A DNA stretch of 64,000 nt from Gilliamella sp. wkB7 (GTDB taxonomy: Bacteria > Pseudomonadota > Gammaproteobacteria > Enterobacterales > Orbaceae): the NCBI RefSeq assembly GCF_001693435.1, contig NZ_CM004509.1:1178001-1242000 (forward strand). Reading direction: 5' to 3'. Below the pieces are notes generated by a model that searched no databases, was not told the origin of the DNA, and saw only the letters and a list, made by a program, of their open reading frames with translations. Position 1 is the first letter of the stretch. Every line of letters starts with the position of its first letter. The position numbers were made by a program, and so were the translations under genes. Of the stretch, positions 39,061 to 47,133 are shown in pieces.

Positions 39061-39714
39061 CTAACGTGTCCTTAAATTCTTTATATTTTTATTAGAGGCG
39101 ATTAAATCAGACAATGCATTAATTCTTCGTCCAACCTCCCTTATCGCTTCGGTAGGGTTATCTATTTCATTAAATACCGCTGATTCGATTTGTTGTAAGA
39201 TAATTAGCGCTCCTAATTGTTGTTCGTTAGCGGTTTGTCTCTCTCCTGAGTATAACCCTGTAAATCTGTTTTCAGCTTTGGCGAGATTAATATAATGGTA
39301 TGGTTTAACATCTTTCATCATTGATAAAGCGTAACGGCTCTGATGATAGAAAGGTAAGTATTCGCGTTTTACTTTTTCGCGTTCTCGGCTATTAGCAAAG
39401 GCTTTAGTTACTCGCACTTTAAAATCAATAATTTGTTTATGATTTTTACCTCTTGCAATTCGACTAATTAAATCGAATTGATTCTCATTGAGTAGCACAT
39501 AAGTAATTGTTACACCTCCAACGCCTCTTTTTCTCGATGCCTTTTGAAAAGGCAGTGAGCCAAATTCCTTTAAATCATTCTTATTCGAACGAATCAAATT
39601 CATTAAACTTTTATGAGTAATTCCCATTTCTTCAGCCACTAGACGGCTATCAATTCGCGGCTCTTTGGATTGCGTCAATTCAATGTCGTTATTTTTAATA
39701 ATTAGATTTGTCAT
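39061..39714 (-). CDS. Rha family phage regulatory protein
   Basis: 217 residues. The N-terminal pRha domain (about 10-100) is recognised from PRIDSRLVAEEMGITHKSLMNLI and YVLLNENQFDLISRIARG; a C-terminal helical segment (about 120-215) follows. Rha proteins interfere with host growth in phages and occur in satellite regulatory regions. It begins the operon leading to Ash/Icd and the primase. Confidence 0.85.
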   Translation of the reverse strand: MTNLIIKNNDIELTQSKEPRIDSRLVAEEMGITHKSLMNLIRSNKNDLKEFGSLPFQKASRKRGVGGVTITYVLLNENQFDLISRIARGKNHKQIIDFKVRVTKAFANSREREKVKREYLPFYHQSRYALSMMKDVKPYHYINLAKAENRFTGLYSGERQTANEQQLGALIILQQIESAVFNEIDNPTEAIREVGRRINALSDLIASNKNIKNLRTR

Positions 39715-39932
39715 TTTTTGTCTCTCTTAACGTGTCGAAAAATTCCCCTTTTAGCTGAATTTAGGCAAGGGGATAACGAAGCTCAATTTTGAGCTTTGCT
39801 TTAAAATCAATTGGTTAATTTAGTTTTTTTTAGCTAGACACTTAACGCGAGATTGGCTATCATTGGAGGCGTCATTATTCCAACGCTAGCCCTTTATCAT
39901 TTCGCGATATAAAGGGCTTTGCTTTATCAACA

Positions 39933-40133
39933 TTAAGCCACCTCACGGCGTTCTACTCTGCGAGATTCAAGCCAAGAGTGAATTTCATCAGCACGATACC
40001 CGACTCGACGCAAACCAATTCTTATCTTTTGTGGGAATGTTTTGTCTCTCTGTTCCAACGTATAGAGGCTAGTGTCAGATTTGAAGTGTAGTAATTTTTT
40101 AACTTCTTTCTTTGATAAAATTGTATTTGTCAT
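39933..40133 (-). CDS. AlpA family excisionase/transcription regulator
   Basis: 66 residues, MerR-like winged helix: ILSKKEVKKLLHFKSDTSLYTLEQ, then FPQKIRIGLRRVGYRADEIHSWLESRR, the AlpA signature. AlpA-like proteins control integrase expression and excision in P4-type elements. AAAGGAAA lies upstream of ATG. A GCCCTTTAT/ATAAAGGGC hairpin (39889-39917) follows the gene. Confidence 0.92.
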   Translation of the reverse strand: MTNTILSKKEVKKLLHFKSDTSLYTLEQRDKTFPQKIRIGLRRVGYRADEIHSWLESRRVERREVA

Positions 40134-40617
40134 CTTTTATTTCCTTTATTTATCATTGGTTATCATTATGATACTGTATAAGCGCCCAGCATTCCATTAA
40201 ATTAGGAATTACTTTAAAATAAATGTAATTCCGCCAAAATAATCAAGTTCCATTAAAATAATCAATGTCACACTAACAGTATAAAAAATGGTCTCACATA
40301 GAAAAAAGTTAAAATATACATCATTGTTTTATTTATTTTTGTGTTGAAAAATTTCATTATGTTTAAGATAATCAGTTTCATTTGGTCTCATTCAGTCTCA
40401 TTCAGTACCAATAAGCATCAATAAGTATCATTCAGATAGTTACAAACATTTGTTAATTTTTACAGATTTTTATATTTTTTACGGCACAATTTAGGGGGAA
40501 AAAAGGAAAAAAAGGGAAAAATGGATAAAAAAGATATTAATATTCAATAAGAAGATTGTTTTCTAAAGCGGAAATGACCAGCGGACTTTTAGACAATTGG
40601 TCATTTAAATTAGAAGA
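40134..40617. promoter_or_regulatory. 484-bp gap upstream of alpA
   Basis: No gene supported. It carries three CTGAATGA direct repeats and two copies of AATAAGYATC (40388-40437), and a purine tract (40491-40535). As AlpA is read leftward from here, these repeats may be its operators. Confidence 0.4.
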
Positions 40618-41253
40618 TTAGTTTTGAGTATAAGAGAGCGCCAACTTGGCTTTTTCATAAAATGACGATTTGGATAAACCATCTAAATTTAAGTTATGTT
40701 TTTTTGCCATTTCATCTATGGCTTTTTTGATTACTGCAATATTAGGTTTTTCAGCAGTTCCATAAGAGTTACTTTGTTTATCGGCAATTAACTTTAATAA
40801 CATGCCCGTCATTTTATAGATATTTGTTTGTTCCTCATCTTTCTTATACATCCCTCTTTGGCTTTTAGAGAGGTCAGTACCTGTATCTAATAATTCCTGA
40901 CCTCCCAACTTGTAAAGAGTTTCTCGCCACTTTTGCGTACCAGTTATATTTATAATAGCTTTTAATGCGCGCTGTTTTACTGGCTCAGGCGTGACCTCTT
41001 CATCAATCAAAGTATAAGCGATGGTAAACATAATATCTGATGAGTATTTCTGATAAAAGCCCCCGCCATACGAGGAAAGACAACGCTCAATATAGTTTCG
41101 ATAAGAGCGGAAATCAGCCAATTTATCTTGTGGTATTTCTTTTATCTTAATATATGGATCTAGGCCACATAATAGTAAAGCTAATTCTTTGGATTCAATC
41201 ATAGGTAATTTTGTCGCTTGTTCAAAAATCCCCATTTTGGCAAAACTTACCAT
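40618..41253 (-). CDS. hypothetical cargo protein
   Basis: 211 residues, predominantly helical, soluble. No family recognised. Ends with a segment rich in helix formers (AVIKKAIDEMAKKHNLNLDGLSKSSFYEKAK) that looks like a replication- or DNA-binding-type helical tail. AGGTGG upstream of ATG. It is divergent from the baseplate-like genes, in the cargo zone between alpA and int. Confidence 0.65.
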   Translation of the reverse strand: MVSFAKMGIFEQATKLPMIESKELALLLCGLDPYIKIKEIPQDKLADFRSYRNYIERCLSSYGGGFYQKYSSDIMFTIAYTLIDEEVTPEPVKQRALKAIINITGTQKWRETLYKLGGQELLDTGTDLSKSQRGMYKKDEEQTNIYKMTGMLLKLIADKQSNSYGTAEKPNIAVIKKAIDEMAKKHNLNLDGLSKSSFYEKAKLALSYTQN

Positions 41254-41388
41254 TCACACCACCTAATTATCAACGGATGTAATAAATACACTTTAACATA
41301 CAGTTAGATACATTATAACACTGTATCTATATACATGAAAATAATCGTGATAAAATTGGAGGATCAAAATAAATTTTAGGAAAGAATA

Positions 41389-42156
41389 ATGACCTTTCAA
41401 TCTATATTAAATAAATCAGCGACAAATACAGGTTTAATTATTACAGAGGCTGGTACGTTCAGCCTAGATATTAACACCGTAGAGCAGCACACATCAAAAT
41501 TACGAGTAACAGAAAATCCGATAGAGAACGGGGCGAATATTGCTGACCATGCGGTTTTAGACCCTAAAGAAGTCACCGTTAACGGAATTGTTGTTAGTTA
41601 TGAAACCAAGCAGAATTCAATAACGGATTCAATAACGGCTTCAATTGATAAACTGCTCGGAGTTGATGGTTCTGAATATCCGTTACCAATGAAAATCAGA
41701 CCTATAACGGAGCAGGCAGAGAAACAGCTCAGGCGGTATTATGAATCGCGTAATCAGACCATCGAAAAAACAGTTAATAATGTCGTTGCTGATTTTCTCC
41801 CCGATTATCAATCGCCACTACTCAATAATCTATCATCAGACCGTATCAGTGATGCCCATGAAAAACTGCTAGCAATACAACGTAGCGGCACGCCTGTAAC
41901 ATTACAAACAAATACTCGGCAATATAAAAATATGGTGATAACGTCAGTCGGACTGACTCAAAAACAAAATACATCAGGTGAGTTCACCATAACTTTTCGT
42001 GAGGTATTTATCGTCGAAACCCAAACGGTTAACGGTTTTAAAATGCATAAACCGAAAGTTAGAAACTTGGGCAGAGTCCAGCCGCAGGAGGTTACGGGCG
42101 AAGCTAAACGCGCGATTCTTGAAAGATTATTTGGTAAAAAGCCATTTTTTGGATAG
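41389..42156 (+). CDS. Dit-like phage tail/baseplate protein
   Basis: 255 residues. The first part (about 20-200) resembles the Dit-like N-terminal domain of siphophage/myophage baseplate proteins: FSLDINTVEQHTSKLRVTENP, a DHAVLDPKEVTVNGIVVSYE strand pair, and VTLQTNTRQYKNMVITSVGLTQKQ...GEFTITFREV. A good AGGAAAG precedes ATG. Followed by a second baseplate-like gene; no other tail genes are present in the element. Confidence 0.65.
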   Translation: MTFQSILNKSATNTGLIITEAGTFSLDINTVEQHTSKLRVTENPIENGANIADHAVLDPKEVTVNGIVVSYETKQNSITDSITASIDKLLGVDGSEYPLPMKIRPITEQAEKQLRRYYESRNQTIEKTVNNVVADFLPDYQSPLLNNLSSDRISDAHEKLLAIQRSGTPVTLQTNTRQYKNMVITSVGLTQKQNTSGEFTITFREVFIVETQTVNGFKMHKPKVRNLGRVQPQEVTGEAKRAILERLFGKKPFFG

Positions 42157-42174
42157 GTAATAGGAATATATAAC

Positions 42175-42510
42175 ATGCATACTATACAAATAACATCAGA
42201 TGACGTATCAGAGCAGTCATTATCACTATACAATATGAATCTAAAATTGACGTTGCGCTATAACTCTATTTTGCGAGGCTATCAATTTGATTTATTCGAT
42301 ATTGATAAAAATAAATTTATTACGAAAAATAGAGAGTTATCGGTTGGTGCTCCATCGCTCATTGAGTGTAATTTACCGTTTGTACTGATACTGGTTGATA
42401 AATCTGGGCGCGGAGTTAACGCGAAATCTAAAGAGGATTTCAACAGTAGAATGCAAATTGTGATAATGGAAAAAGGGGAGTGGCGTGCGTCACTTAAACG
42501 CAAAGAGTAG
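42175..42510 (+). CDS. DUF6983-like phage baseplate protein
   Basis: 111 residues, beta-rich: LKLTLRYNSILRGYQFDLFDIDKNKFI followed by PSLIECNLPFVLILVDKSG resembles small proteins that sit beside Dit-like genes in phage tail modules. Starts 18 bp after the Dit-like stop with AGGAA upstream; the pair forms a two-gene plus-strand unit ending in a terminator. Confidence 0.6.
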   Translation: MHTIQITSDDVSEQSLSLYNMNLKLTLRYNSILRGYQFDLFDIDKNKFITKNRELSVGAPSLIECNLPFVLILVDKSGRGVNAKSKEDFNSRMQIVIMEKGEWRASLKRKE

Positions 42511-42518
42511 ATAGTTGT

Positions 42519-42540
42519 AAGCCCTTTGACGGGCTTTTTA
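42519..42540 (+). terminator. terminator of baseplate-like gene pair
   Basis: AAGCCC-TTTGAC-GGGCTT followed by TTTTA, 9 bp past the stop codon. Confidence 0.85.
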
Positions 42541-42663
42541 AATTCAACCCCATGAAAGGGATTTGTAAGTTGTCTTTATTATGAAGATAACTGTTTTAAT
42601 TTAACGAAACTACATAATTTTTGCAGTTCCCGATTAAATATTTTTAGTTTGTTAATTCGATTG

Positions 42664-42975
42664 CTATTTTTTCTTTTTATTGAAAGAATACGTGATGTTT
42701 TCTAACCGACCTATAGCAACTATATATGCAATTAGAAAAAATATAGCAGACGCAATAATAAAATCGTTGTGCAAATCACGAAAAAAATTTTTTCTAGCAC
42801 AAATACTACAGTGTATTCCTCCTAGCAAATACATCCAAATTATCAGAATACGTCGAGTCCATTTTAATGGTTTGTTGTATTTATAATCCTTTTCCGTAAA
42901 ACGAGAACGGCGGAAATAATAGCAGGCGCACAAAGTGGCTATAGATAAAAAATAATAAATAAAAATGATAAACAT
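42664..42975 (-). CDS. candidate immunity protein, copy 2 (membrane)
   Basis: 103 residues with a membrane helix at about 2-20 and two more hydrophobic segments (about 42-56 and 73-90). Residues 1-36 are identical to those of the neighbouring copy; the C-terminal two thirds differ strongly, but both end in a Phe-x-Lys4 tail. Located 21 bp downstream of copy 1, which follows the PAAR effector gene. Immunity to the effector is inferred from position, small size and membrane location. Confidence 0.75.
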   Translation of the reverse strand: MFIIFIYYFLSIATLCACYYFRRSRFTEKDYKYNKPLKWTRRILIIWMYLLGGIHCSICARKNFFRDLHNDFIIASAIFFLIAYIVAIGRLENITYSFNKKKK

Positions 42976-42996
42976 TATTCCGATTCGCTATCTTTA

Positions 42997-43308
42997 CTAT
43001 TTTTTCTTTTTATCAAAAGGATGTATGATATCTTCTACCCAACATACCGCAAATATATATGCAATTAGAAAAAATTCAGCTGAAAATATTATAAAATCAT
43101 TTTCTACGTCACGGAAGAAACCTGTTCCCATAAGAATACTTGCGTGCGTTCCCGCTAACAAATACGACCAGATTATCAGAAGTCTTCGCTTCCACCTTAA
43201 CGGTTTGTTATATTTATAATCCTTTTCAGTGAAACGAGAACGGCGGAAATAATAGCAGGCGCACAAAGTGGCTATAGATAAAAAATAATAAATAAAGATA
43301 ATGAACAT
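42997..43308 (-). CDS. candidate immunity protein, copy 1 (membrane)
   Basis: 103 residues, same architecture as copy 2. The shared start is MFIIFIYYFLSIATLC, continuing through YKYNKPL; divergence begins at residue 38. AAAGGAT precedes ATG. It starts 15 bp after the PAAR-DUF4225 stop, the classic effector-immunity spacing. Confidence 0.75.
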   Translation of the reverse strand: MFIIFIYYFLSIATLCACYYFRRSRFTEKDYKYNKPLRWKRRLLIIWSYLLAGTHASILMGTGFFRDVENDFIIFSAEFFLIAYIFAVCWVEDIIHPFDKKKK

Positions 43309-43323
43309 TTTTAATCCTTTATA

Positions 43324-44517
43324 TTATTGAATTTTATATTGTTCACCGTTAGGGCGCGTACATAAATAATAGTGCGGCGGCTCTTCATCAGCAAATGTGA
43401 TGACTATAACTATTTGACAGCTATCCGCTAAATTCCGCACATTTGTAATTGTTTCAGACTCAGGAACAACTAGCGCGGGCTCATCAGTTTCTTTATTATA
43501 AAAGAAAACATTTTTAACGTCATTAAAAATGCTGGACAATGAGGCTATATCAACGGCTACTTCACCTGCCAGCGCTAACTTTTTCATTTGCGTATAATGT
43601 CTAACTAAATCCTGCCGCCCGTAATGCCATAATTTTTTTATTGGTGTTCCAAGTTCATCCTTTTTAGGTACTAGTTTGAGTTTGCCACGCACAGATATTC
43701 CTATATCAACCAAATCATAAACCAGCGTTCCTACTGACTCAGACATACCTAATTCCCGAGCTGCTGCCTGATAGGTGGATTTCAAAAAACCGTCCTGACC
43801 AGTTACGCCCTCCTGTATGCTGTTCAAACCATGAGCGCCAACATATGCACCAATTACACAACCGATCCCAGTTGTGCACATAGCCGCACCAGTTGCAATC
43901 ATAGCTAAACCACCAAAAATGGACAATCCTCTTATTATCCATTCTCTTGATTGTTCGCTAAGACTTTTTTCTTCTTCCTTGATTTTCCCCGCGCCTTGCT
44001 CATACGTCATAGCGCCACTGTCTACTTGCTCAACAATATCATTAGCAAATACTTCGACTTCTTGCTTGAACGCCTGCTTAATATCATCATGATATAGATG
44101 TTTTTCGCATAACTCATCAGCACATTGTAAGAGACGGCGTGCATCAATTCTAATTAAATTGTTTTCGTCATCATTCGTGGAACTCAATTGTTTTTGATTG
44201 CCTGTAAACGAATTAGATTGAACAGAGCCACCACTAACCCCAACGTACATAGTGCTTTTTAACGCTAAAATCCTATGGCCACCAACTGGCGAGCATTTAC
44301 ACGCAACAATACAACCATCATAGGCAACGGGTTTACCGTCGATAATAAAGTTGTCTGCTCCCTCTATAATTCTGCCTGTGCTATTGCATTTAGGACAGGA
44401 AGCCAAATCACCTAATAGAGCGATGCCCTCGCCATCACTATACCCCTGACCTGACGCGGTGATAATCCTACCACCATAATTAGTTGCATCACCCAAAATA
44501 GCTACTTGCTTACTCAT
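43324..44517 (-). CDS. PAAR-DUF4225 T6SS-type effector
   Basis: 397 residues. The PAAR-like domain (about 1-95) starts MSKQVAILGDATNYGGRII and holds a Cys pair CPKCNSTG and HRILALKS; it would cap a VgrG spike. The C-terminal region has the DUF4225 signature: IRGLSIFGGLAMIATGAAMC, TGIGCVIGAYVGAHGLNSIQEG, then SESVGTLVYDLVDIGISV...YGRQDLVRHYTQMKKLALAGE. DUF4225 often follows PAAR in secreted toxins; its activity is not known. A strong GAGGAGG ribosome-binding site is present. Two small membrane genes follow directly. Confidence 0.85.
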   Translation of the reverse strand: MSKQVAILGDATNYGGRIITASGQGYSDGEGIALLGDLASCPKCNSTGRIIEGADNFIIDGKPVAYDGCIVACKCSPVGGHRILALKSTMYVGVSGGSVQSNSFTGNQKQLSSTNDDENNLIRIDARRLLQCADELCEKHLYHDDIKQAFKQEVEVFANDIVEQVDSGAMTYEQGAGKIKEEEKSLSEQSREWIIRGLSIFGGLAMIATGAAMCTTGIGCVIGAYVGAHGLNSIQEGVTGQDGFLKSTYQAAARELGMSESVGTLVYDLVDIGISVRGKLKLVPKKDELGTPIKKLWHYGRQDLVRHYTQMKKLALAGEVAVDIASLSSIFNDVKNVFFYNKETDEPALVVPESETITNVRNLADSCQIVIVITFADEEPPHYYLCTRPNGEQYKIQ

Positions 44518-44798
44518 ACTACCTCCTCACATTGTCTTTATATCCATTGTGAATATGTCTATAGTTTATACAATATAGCCGTGTTAGTCTGATTTTTTGT
44601 GTAAATGAATGTAAGAAATTACTGCTAAGTTATCTATTGCCTTTTTATCAATAAAATCAAAGGGCGCAAAATTGCGCTCTGTTTTTATGGACTCAAGGAA
44701 CTATAACCTAGCCAAGAGAAGAATTTTAAAAATATCTTTACAACAGGGCTTTTTGGTGCTTTTTGTACCCATAGTGATATCAATAAAATCTTTACAGC

Positions 44799-45053
44799 TT
44801 ATAAATATTGGTTTCTTTTCACACAGTGACAATCCTTATAGCTGGGAGGGTGGGTCAAAAGTTCATAACGAAGCATCCTAAAAATCACCCGTCCCCATTT
44901 ATACGTATAACCGCGAATTGAAATAATTTTTTTGCTCGCTATTACTAAATGGGTAACCAAATAGCTATGGTTGAGTAACTCGAATAAATGTAATAAACCT
45001 GCTGACTTTTTAGCAGATTGCAAATGTAATACCTGCATGGTGGAAATCACCAT
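44799..45053 (-). CDS. doubtful small ORF
   Basis: 84 codons from MVISTMQVLHLQSAK. GGAGG is present but 17 bases upstream of this ATG; it suits a 16-codon ORF in another frame better. No family recognised. The frame overlaps the leader-like repeat region, so it may be non-coding. Confidence 0.2.
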   Translation of the reverse strand: MVISTMQVLHLQSAKKSAGLLHLFELLNHSYLVTHLVIASKKIISIRGYTYKWGRVIFRMLRYELLTHPPSYKDCHCVKRNQYL

Positions 45054-45212
45054 AGAGCATTTATTCTTTTCCTCCAATAATAGCCCTGGATCAACCTTAA
45101 AATCACCCTAACTTAACATTATGATTAATAATTATTTTAATTATAAAATAACGCTATATAAATATTTTTATATTTCAATTAGTTAATTACAGGATCAAGA
45201 TTATTTTTAAAT

Positions 45213-45327
45213 GTGTATAGTAGTGAACAGTAGTGAATACTAGTGAATACCAAAAAATATATATAATAAGTATATAATATATTGATATATATAAATTAAT
45301 ATTAGATTGGTGAATAGTAGTGAACAC
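45213..45327 (+). repeat. iteron-like sites TAGTGAAYAS, right cluster
   Basis: Three perfect 10-bp tandem units TAGTGAACAG, TAGTGAATAC, TAGTGAATAC (45221-45250), preceded by a weaker unit (45211-45220), and two more, TGGTGAATAG, TAGTGAACAC (45308-45327), 57 bp further on across a very A/T-rich stretch. P4 alpha binds short iterons containing TGAACA at ori and crr; this would be the ori candidate. Confidence 0.6.
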
Positions 45328-45498
45328 TTTATATTAAAAGTTTAAGATTATGGGGAGGTAAGCATAAAAACAGCCTAATGACTGGGTAAATAAAGGGTGA
45401 CATTTTAAAAAGCACCCCTCAGATATGAGGAGTGGTTATTATGGAGAATTGAAGTATGTAACCCAAATATGAGGCACGGTATGAATAGCGCGATATGG

Positions 45499-46749
45499 TT
45501 AATGATTAACTAGCTTTAAATTGCGGTTACCTGATAGTGAGACATTTCCTTGGCTTGCTTGCTCGACAAAGTCACCCCACCAGTCAAGCATAATTCTGCG
45601 CTGTTCTAGGTAAGTAGCACGGTTATAGGCTCGCCTGACGCTATTAGTATCAACATGGGCTAGTGCCGCTTCAATAATATTAGGGTCAAAGCCTTGCTCA
45701 TTTAATATCGTGCTTGCTAAAGCTCTTAAGCCATGCGCAACAAGCTTATCTTTATATCCCATGCGCTTTATTGCCATGTTAGCAGTACTACTATTCATCG
45801 GGGTTGTATAAGGCGGTTTCATACTTGGGAATATATGCTCTCTATGCCCACTTATAGGCTTCATAATTGATAATATAGCCATAGCCTGCTTATTGAGTGT
45901 AATAGTATGCTCTCGCCTCATTTTCATTTTTTCGGCAGGAATAACCCATAAGCAATTGTCTAGATCAATCTCTTGCCATTTTGCCCCTACCGCTTCATTT
46001 GGGCGTGTCATTGTTAATAATTGCCATTCAATCAAGCAACGCGTTTGTAATTCGATTCTGGCCATAGCAAGGGATTGCATAAATTGGGGCAGCTCTTGCG
46101 CGTTTATTGTTGGCATTTGCCCTTTTATAGGGCTTTCAAAAGCATCTTTTATCTTGGCTGCTGGGTTAGCATCAATCAAGCCTATATTCACCGCATAAAA
46201 CATAATCTCATTGATACGTTGGCAAAGTCTTTTAATTGTTTCTAATTTACCATTAGCTCTTAGTGGCTCCATGGCCTTAATAAATTCTTTTGCTTTTAAT
46301 TTAAAGATTGATTTATCACCAATATAAGGAAATAAATGTAACTCTAACGATTCCCACGTTCTTTTTAAGGTGCTTTCAGTTAGTCCTTTGCCACTTTTAA
46401 CTTTAAACCAATCAGCGGCTACCTTTTTAAAGGTGCTAGTAATTTCGTCATGCTTACGTTGTTCTTGTTCTGCTTTGTGCTCTTGAGGATCTACACCTTG
46501 CTTTATTAATTCTCGCGCTTCATCTCGTTGTTTTCGCGCTTGCTGTAGTGAAACCTCAGGATAACTACCGAAGCTAATTAATGCGCCCTTTTTGGTATAT
46601 GGACGCGTATACTTAAAACGCCAGATTTTAGAATTATTCGATTTAACTAAGAGATACATACCACCGCCATCAAATAAAGAGTAATCTTTATCTCTTGGTT
46701 TGGCTGCTTTTATTTGGGTGTCTGTTAATGGATGTGTTTTCCTTGCCAT
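45499..46749 (-). CDS. int: P4-type tyrosine integrase
   Basis: 416 residues. N-terminal DUF4102 arm-binding domain (LTDTQIKAAKPRDKDYSLFDGGGMYLLV), core-binding domain, and C-terminal catalytic domain with the first Arg in LTMTRPNEAVG, HGLRALASTIL (H-x-x-R) and Tyr in RRAYNRATYLEQRR. Placed 184 bp from tRNA-Ala, its likely target. The start lacks a clear ribosome-binding site. Confidence 0.95.
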   Translation of the reverse strand: MARKTHPLTDTQIKAAKPRDKDYSLFDGGGMYLLVKSNNSKIWRFKYTRPYTKKGALISFGSYPEVSLQQARKQRDEARELIKQGVDPQEHKAEQEQRKHDEITSTFKKVAADWFKVKSGKGLTESTLKRTWESLELHLFPYIGDKSIFKLKAKEFIKAMEPLRANGKLETIKRLCQRINEIMFYAVNIGLIDANPAAKIKDAFESPIKGQMPTINAQELPQFMQSLAMARIELQTRCLIEWQLLTMTRPNEAVGAKWQEIDLDNCLWVIPAEKMKMRREHTITLNKQAMAILSIMKPISGHREHIFPSMKPPYTTPMNSSTANMAIKRMGYKDKLVAHGLRALASTILNEQGFDPNIIEAALAHVDTNSVRRAYNRATYLEQRRIMLDWWGDFVEQASQGNVSLSGNRNLKLVNH

Positions 46750-46932
46750 AATTATTTTAGGTATACGATATATAAGTATATTGCGTCTGTATACCTAAGC
46801 ATATACCTAAAAATTATGGTTGTAAATGTACCTTACTGATACTTAATGGGCAATAAAATAGACTTTAAGGCTTGTTATTACTGGGTTTGGTGTACTTTGT
46901 TGGGTTTAAAAGAATGTTACTGTTTATTGAAT
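46750..46932. promoter_or_regulatory. int upstream region with arm-type repeats
   Basis: Contains GTATACCTAAG and ATATACCTAAAA in direct orientation (46789-46811) and an inverted TTTTAGGTATACG (about 46757-46769). Expected to hold the int promoter and integrase arm sites. Confidence 0.55.
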
Positions 46933-46947
46933 TGGTGGAGCCAAGGG
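46800..46947. repeat. right end direct repeat (attR region)
   Basis: 148-bp partner of 34276-34422 (about 85% identical). The last 15 bases are the 3' end of tRNA-Ala including its encoded CCA. Confidence 0.85.
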
Positions 46948-47008
46948 GGATCGAACCCCTGACCTCAACGCTGCCAGCGTTGCGCTCTCCCAGCTGAGCT
47001 ATGGCCCC
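46933..47008 (-). tRNA. tRNA-Ala(GGC)
   Basis: 76-nt cloverleaf with encoded CCA. Acceptor GGGGCCA pairs with TGGCTCC (one G-U), D arm AGCTCAGCTGGGAGAGC, anticodon stem CAACG/CGTTG with loop CTGGCAG giving anticodon GGC, T arm with GGTTCGATCC. It is the integration target of the neighbouring element. Confidence 0.97.
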
Positions 47009-47100
47009 AATAGAAAGGTAGAAACTTCGGGTAATGATATGCAACTAAAGATTAAGTGTCAATCTATTTGATTTTATTTGTCTGATAATTAATCAAAAAA

Positions 47101-47127
47101 ATTCTGCCACAATAAGTGTGGCAGAAT
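47101..47127 (-). terminator. terminator of yajC-secD-secF
   Basis: Perfect 11-bp stem ATTCTGCCACA/TGTGGCAGAAT with 5-nt loop, followed on the minus strand by a T7 run, just after the secF stop. Confidence 0.9.
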
Positions 47128-47133
47128 ATGGGT

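Larger units (their letters stand above)
44518..45498. other. 981-bp region between effector and integrase
   Basis: Mostly non-coding. Holds a copy of the leader repeat TAGTGATATCAATAAA (44772 onward), a doubtful ORF at 44799-45053 and the right iteron-like cluster (45213-45327). Confidence 0.5.
34401..46947. mobile_element. P4-satellite-like integrative element in tRNA-Ala
   Basis: About 12.5 kb. The right end is the 3' part of tRNA-Ala(GGC) next to a P4-type integrase; the left end is a tRNA 3'-end copy. Internal order (right to left): int, cargo (PAAR effector, two candidate immunity genes, two baseplate-like genes, one hypothetical), AlpA, Rha, Ash/Icd-like, four small ORFs, alpha-type primase-helicase. 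No capsid, terminase or holin genes, so this is a satellite-type or defective element rather than a full prophage. Confidence 0.85.

Noticed and set aside
40491..40550. Purine tract followed by a nine-codon ORF
   Set aside because: Looks like a strong ribosome-binding site by composition only; no protein of credible length.
34401..46947. Complete prophage
   Set aside because: No terminase, capsid, portal, tail tube or lysis genes; only two baseplate-like genes. A satellite-type element fits better.
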